Below, in pieces: positions 61,311 through 64,000 of a stretch of 64,000 nucleotides of DNA. Both the position numbers and the translations under genes were made by a program. The stretch is from contig NVTE01000009.1 in NCBI GenBank assembly GCA_002401455.1, positions 17,687 to 81,686 on the forward strand. Reading direction: 5' to 3'. Under the pieces are notes generated by a model. The model was not told the origin of the DNA. It ran no database searches and worked only from the letters and a program-made list of their open reading frames with translations. This DNA comes from Alphaproteobacteria bacterium (GTDB taxonomy: Bacteria > Pseudomonadota > Alphaproteobacteria > Sphingomonadales > Emcibacteraceae). The number at the start of each line of letters is the position of its first letter. Positions within the stretch are counted from its first letter, which is position 1.

Positions 61311-61499
61311 TTAAACTTCTTCAACCTTCACCATGTGGCGAACCTTACGGATCATGCCACGAACAGCCGGGGTATCTTCCAGCTCACGGGTACGGTGCAT
61401 TTTATTAAGACCAAGGCCAACAAGTGTTGCCCGCTGATCCTTCGGACGGCGAATCGGGCTACCGATCTGCGTTACCTTCAATGTTTTCTTCTCAGCCAT
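61311..61499 (-). CDS. rpmD: 50S ribosomal protein L30
   Basis: [40 protein letters not shown]. Confidence 0.95.
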   Translation of the reverse strand: MAEKKTLKVTQIGSPIRRPKDQRATLVGLGLNKMHRTRELEDTPAVRGMIRKVRHMVKVEEV

Positions 61500-61503
61500 T
61501 AGC

Positions 61504-62088
61504 TTACTCCGTAACTTCCTGCACAGTTTCTGGGGCAGCTTCCACTGGAGCTGCAGCTTCACGATCGCCACGACGGCTCACGATTTCACTGACTTTCTTG
61601 CTCCGTCTGGCGGCAACCATACGCGGTGAGGATTGTTTTTTCAGGGCATCAAAGGTGCCGCGAACCATGTTGTAAGGGTTTGAAGACCCCAATGACTTGG
61701 TCACAACGTCCTGAACACCCAGGGCTTCGAACACGGCGCGCATTGGGCCACCGGCAATGATGCCTGTACCCGCATTTGCCGAGCGGATAACAACTTTACC
61801 CGCACCGTGACGACCTTCGATGTCGTGATGCAATGTTCTACCTTCACGCAGAGGAATGCGAATCATGCTTTTCTTCGCTTCTTCTGTCGCTTTGCGGATC
61901 GCTTCTGGAACTTCGCGGGCCTTACCCTTACCGAAGCCTACCTGACCTTTGCCGTCACCAACGACGACCAGGGCGGCAAAACCGAAACGACGACCACCTT
62001 TGACCACTTTGGCCACGCGATTAATGTGAACCAATTTTTCAATCAGATCACTTTCCTGCTGACGGTTATCTTTTTCAAAACGCGCCAT
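61504..62088 (-). CDS. rpsE: 30S ribosomal protein S5
   Basis: [46 protein letters not shown]. Confidence 0.97.
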   Translation of the reverse strand: MARFEKDNRQQESDLIEKLVHINRVAKVVKGGRRFGFAALVVVGDGKGQVGFGKGKAREVPEAIRKATEEAKKSMIRIPLREGRTLHHDIEGRHGAGKVVIRSANAGTGIIAGGPMRAVFEALGVQDVVTKSLGSSNPYNMVRGTFDALKKQSSPRMVAARRSKKVSEIVSRRGDREAAAPVEAAPETVQEVTE

Positions 62089-62111
62089 ATTGTCTTCCCT
62101 TCATAAACCTA

Positions 62112-62474
62112 CTAGAAATTCAGACCAGCTTTACGCGCGGCATCGGCCAGAGCTTTGACCCGGCCGTGGAAAAGAAATCCACCCCGATCAAAAACAACTG
62201 TGTCAACACCGGCGCTTTTGGCGCGGTCTGCAATTAATTTTCCAACTGCTACTGCTGCCTCAGAATTGCTGCCAATTTTGAGGTCTTTACGCAGATCAGC
62301 GTCCAATGTGGATGCTGCAGCTACTGTAACACCCTGGGCATCATCAATAACCTGAGCATAGATATGCTGGTTAGTACGATGTACAGAGAGGCGGGGCCGT
62401 CCTGCTGCCACTTTGCGGATACTAGTCCGAACCCGTTGGCGACGACGTTTAAATAATTTAAGTCTGCTAAGCAT
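62112..62474 (-). CDS. rplR: 50S ribosomal protein L18
   Basis: [59 protein letters not shown]. Confidence 0.97.
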   Translation of the reverse strand: MLSRLKLFKRRRQRVRTSIRKVAAGRPRLSVHRTNQHIYAQVIDDAQGVTVAAASTLDADLRKDLKIGSNSEAAVAVGKLIADRAKSAGVDTVVFDRGGFLFHGRVKALADAARKAGLNF

Positions 62475-62486
62475 AACGAGTACCTA

Positions 62487-63020
62487 TTATTTCTTCTTAC
62501 CTTCTTTGCGGAAGATATATTCATCAGCGTATTTAACACCCTTGCCTTTATAAGGCTCTGGTTTACGCCATTCACGAATTTCAGCAGCTACCTGACCGAC
62601 TTTTTGTTTGTCGATACCAGAGATGATGATGGTTGTCTGATCCGGGCATTTAACATCAATGCCTTCAGGTATCTGGAACATAACATCATGACTGAAGCCA
62701 AGCTGAAGCTTGATTTGTTTGCCCTGAAGGGCCGCACGATAACCAACACCTACCAGAAGCAGGGTCTTGGTATATCCATTGGTCACACCCTCAATCAGGT
62801 TAGACGCCAACGTGCGCTGCATACCCCACATGGAGCGGGCCCGCTTTGTTTCGCCAACCGGCCGGACAGTGATATTGCCGTCCTCAAGCTTCGCGTCAAC
62901 ATCATTGACGAAAGTCATGGAAAGCGCACCTTTTGGTCCTTTAACGGTAAGATCCTTACCGTTAAGGTTTGCTTCGATACCCTGGGGCACAGCAATCGGT
63001 TTATTACCAATTCTAGACAT
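62487..63020 (-). CDS. rplF: 50S ribosomal protein L6
   Basis: [34 protein letters not shown]. Confidence 0.97.
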   Translation of the reverse strand: MSRIGNKPIAVPQGIEANLNGKDLTVKGPKGALSMTFVNDVDAKLEDGNITVRPVGETKRARSMWGMQRTLASNLIEGVTNGYTKTLLLVGVGYRAALQGKQIKLQLGFSHDVMFQIPEGIDVKCPDQTTIIISGIDKQKVGQVAAEIREWRKPEPYKGKGVKYADEYIFRKEGKKK

Positions 63021-63031
63021 AACTTATATCC

Positions 63032-63427
63032 TTAGAATACTGTACAGATGATCTCGCCACCAACATTCTGAGCGCGAGCTTCAGAATCGGAGAGAACACC
63101 TTTCGGGGTGGAAACAATAGAAATACCAAGGCCATTACGAATCCGGGGCAAGTCAGCCACGGAAGAATAAACCCGGAGACCCGGCTTAGAAATCCGCTTG
63201 ATTTCGCGGATAACCGGACTACCTTCATGATATTTCAGCTCAATACTAATCTGTGGCTTGCCACCGTTTTCATCACGGTTATACCCACGGATAAAGCCTT
63301 CACGTTCCAGAACATCAAGTACACGTTGACGCATATTGGACGCAGGCGAACTAACAGTTTCTTTATTAACACGTTGTCCGTTACGGATGCGTGTTAGCAT
63401 ATCTGCTAGAGGATCACTCATCGACAT
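63032..63427 (-). CDS. rpsH: 30S ribosomal protein S8
   Basis: [49 protein letters not shown]. Confidence 0.97.
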   Translation of the reverse strand: MSMSDPLADMLTRIRNGQRVNKETVSSPASNMRQRVLDVLEREGFIRGYNRDENGGKPQISIELKYHEGSPVIREIKRISKPGLRVYSSVADLPRIRNGLGISIVSTPKGVLSDSEARAQNVGGEIICTVF

Positions 63428-63440
63428 TTGTCTGTCCTCC

Positions 63441-63746
63441 TTACCAGCTCGATTTTGTCACACCGGGAAGATAGCCTGAAGAGGCCAAATCACGGAGTGC
63501 AATACGAGACATTTTAAATTTACGATAATAACTGCGCGGACGACCGGTAACCTGACAACGGTTACGAAGGCGTGTCGGCGCACTGTTCCGGGGCAGCTTG
63601 GCGAGCTTGAGACGCGCCATAAACTGTTCCTCTGGTGAGAGTTCCGGATCAACCGCTGCTTTCTTCAAAGCCGCACGTTTGTCAGCATATTGTGCCACCA
63701 GACGTTCACGCTTCATGTTCTTTTCAATAGAACTTACTTTAGCCAT
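63441..63746 (-). CDS. rpsN: 30S ribosomal protein S14
   Basis: [43 protein letters not shown]. Confidence 0.97.
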   Translation of the reverse strand: MAKVSSIEKNMKRERLVAQYADKRAALKKAAVDPELSPEEQFMARLKLAKLPRNSAPTRLRNRCQVTGRPRSYYRKFKMSRIALRDLASSGYLPGVTKSSW

Positions 63747-63761
63747 ATCAAACTTCCCTGC

Positions 63762-64000
63762 CTATTCTTTTTTCTGGAACGGCATCTGAAAACCGGCCAG
63801 AAGCGATCTTGCTTCGTCATCGGTTCTCGCTGATGTACAAATGATGATGTCCATTCCCCGGGTATCGTCTACGTCATCGTAGGCTATTTCAGGAAATACC
63901 AACTGTTCTTTCAAGCCCAAGGCATAGTTGCCCCGACCGTCAAAACTGGTTGGCTTAACACCGCGAAAGTCGCGAACACGGGGCAAAGCGATCTGAATCA
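63762..64000 (-). CDS. rplE: 50S ribosomal protein L5, C-terminal part (start outside window)
   Basis: [57 protein letters not shown]; frame open to the window end. Confidence 0.95.
   Translation of the reverse strand, partial: IQIALPRVRDFRGVKPTSFDGRGNYALGLKEQLVFPEIAYDDVDDTRGMDIIICTSARTDDEARSLLAGFQMPFQKKE

Overview
The window looks like chromosomal DNA from a flagellated alphaproteobacterium. Markers are the recG-sdhE-mfd block, a CckA-like kinase next to recA/alaS, and the S10/spc/alpha ribosomal region. Left to right it contains: (1) a bacterial sphingolipid/ceramide locus (acyl-ACP/CoA ligase, CerR-like reductase, dedicated ACP, serine palmitoyltransferase, DAGK-like lipid kinase, bCerS-like acyltransferase) with an LptF/LptG-type permease pair inside it; (2) DUF502, recG, sdhE, mfd; (3) a small flagellar-rod-like protein, a receiver-domain gene that appears frameshifted, and an HPt-like protein lacking the phospho-acceptor His; (4) an accessory island (~17.4-24.4 kb) with an orphan TM-less VirD4/TraG-type ATPase carrying an extra C-terminal domain, a stand-alone protein that appears to be a copy of that domain, and a convergent 1.3k-aa STAND NTPase-TPR protein, next to a truncated permease remnant and tRNA-His; (5) glnB-glnA with a sigma-54-type promoter, TetR, pssA-psd, an ABC exporter, a LysM protein, a LOG protein, icd, a K+ channel, alaS, recA and cckA; (6) flagellar export/rod genes with a FlhB-C-terminal-like small protein; (7) three multi-domain signalling genes, two with nearly duplicated receiver domains; (8) fba and the ribosomal protein/secY/adk/rpoA operon. 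The best candidate for an undescribed system is the VirD4-like ATPase, stand-alone domain and STAND-TPR island. No searches were run; domain calls come from reading motifs in the translations.
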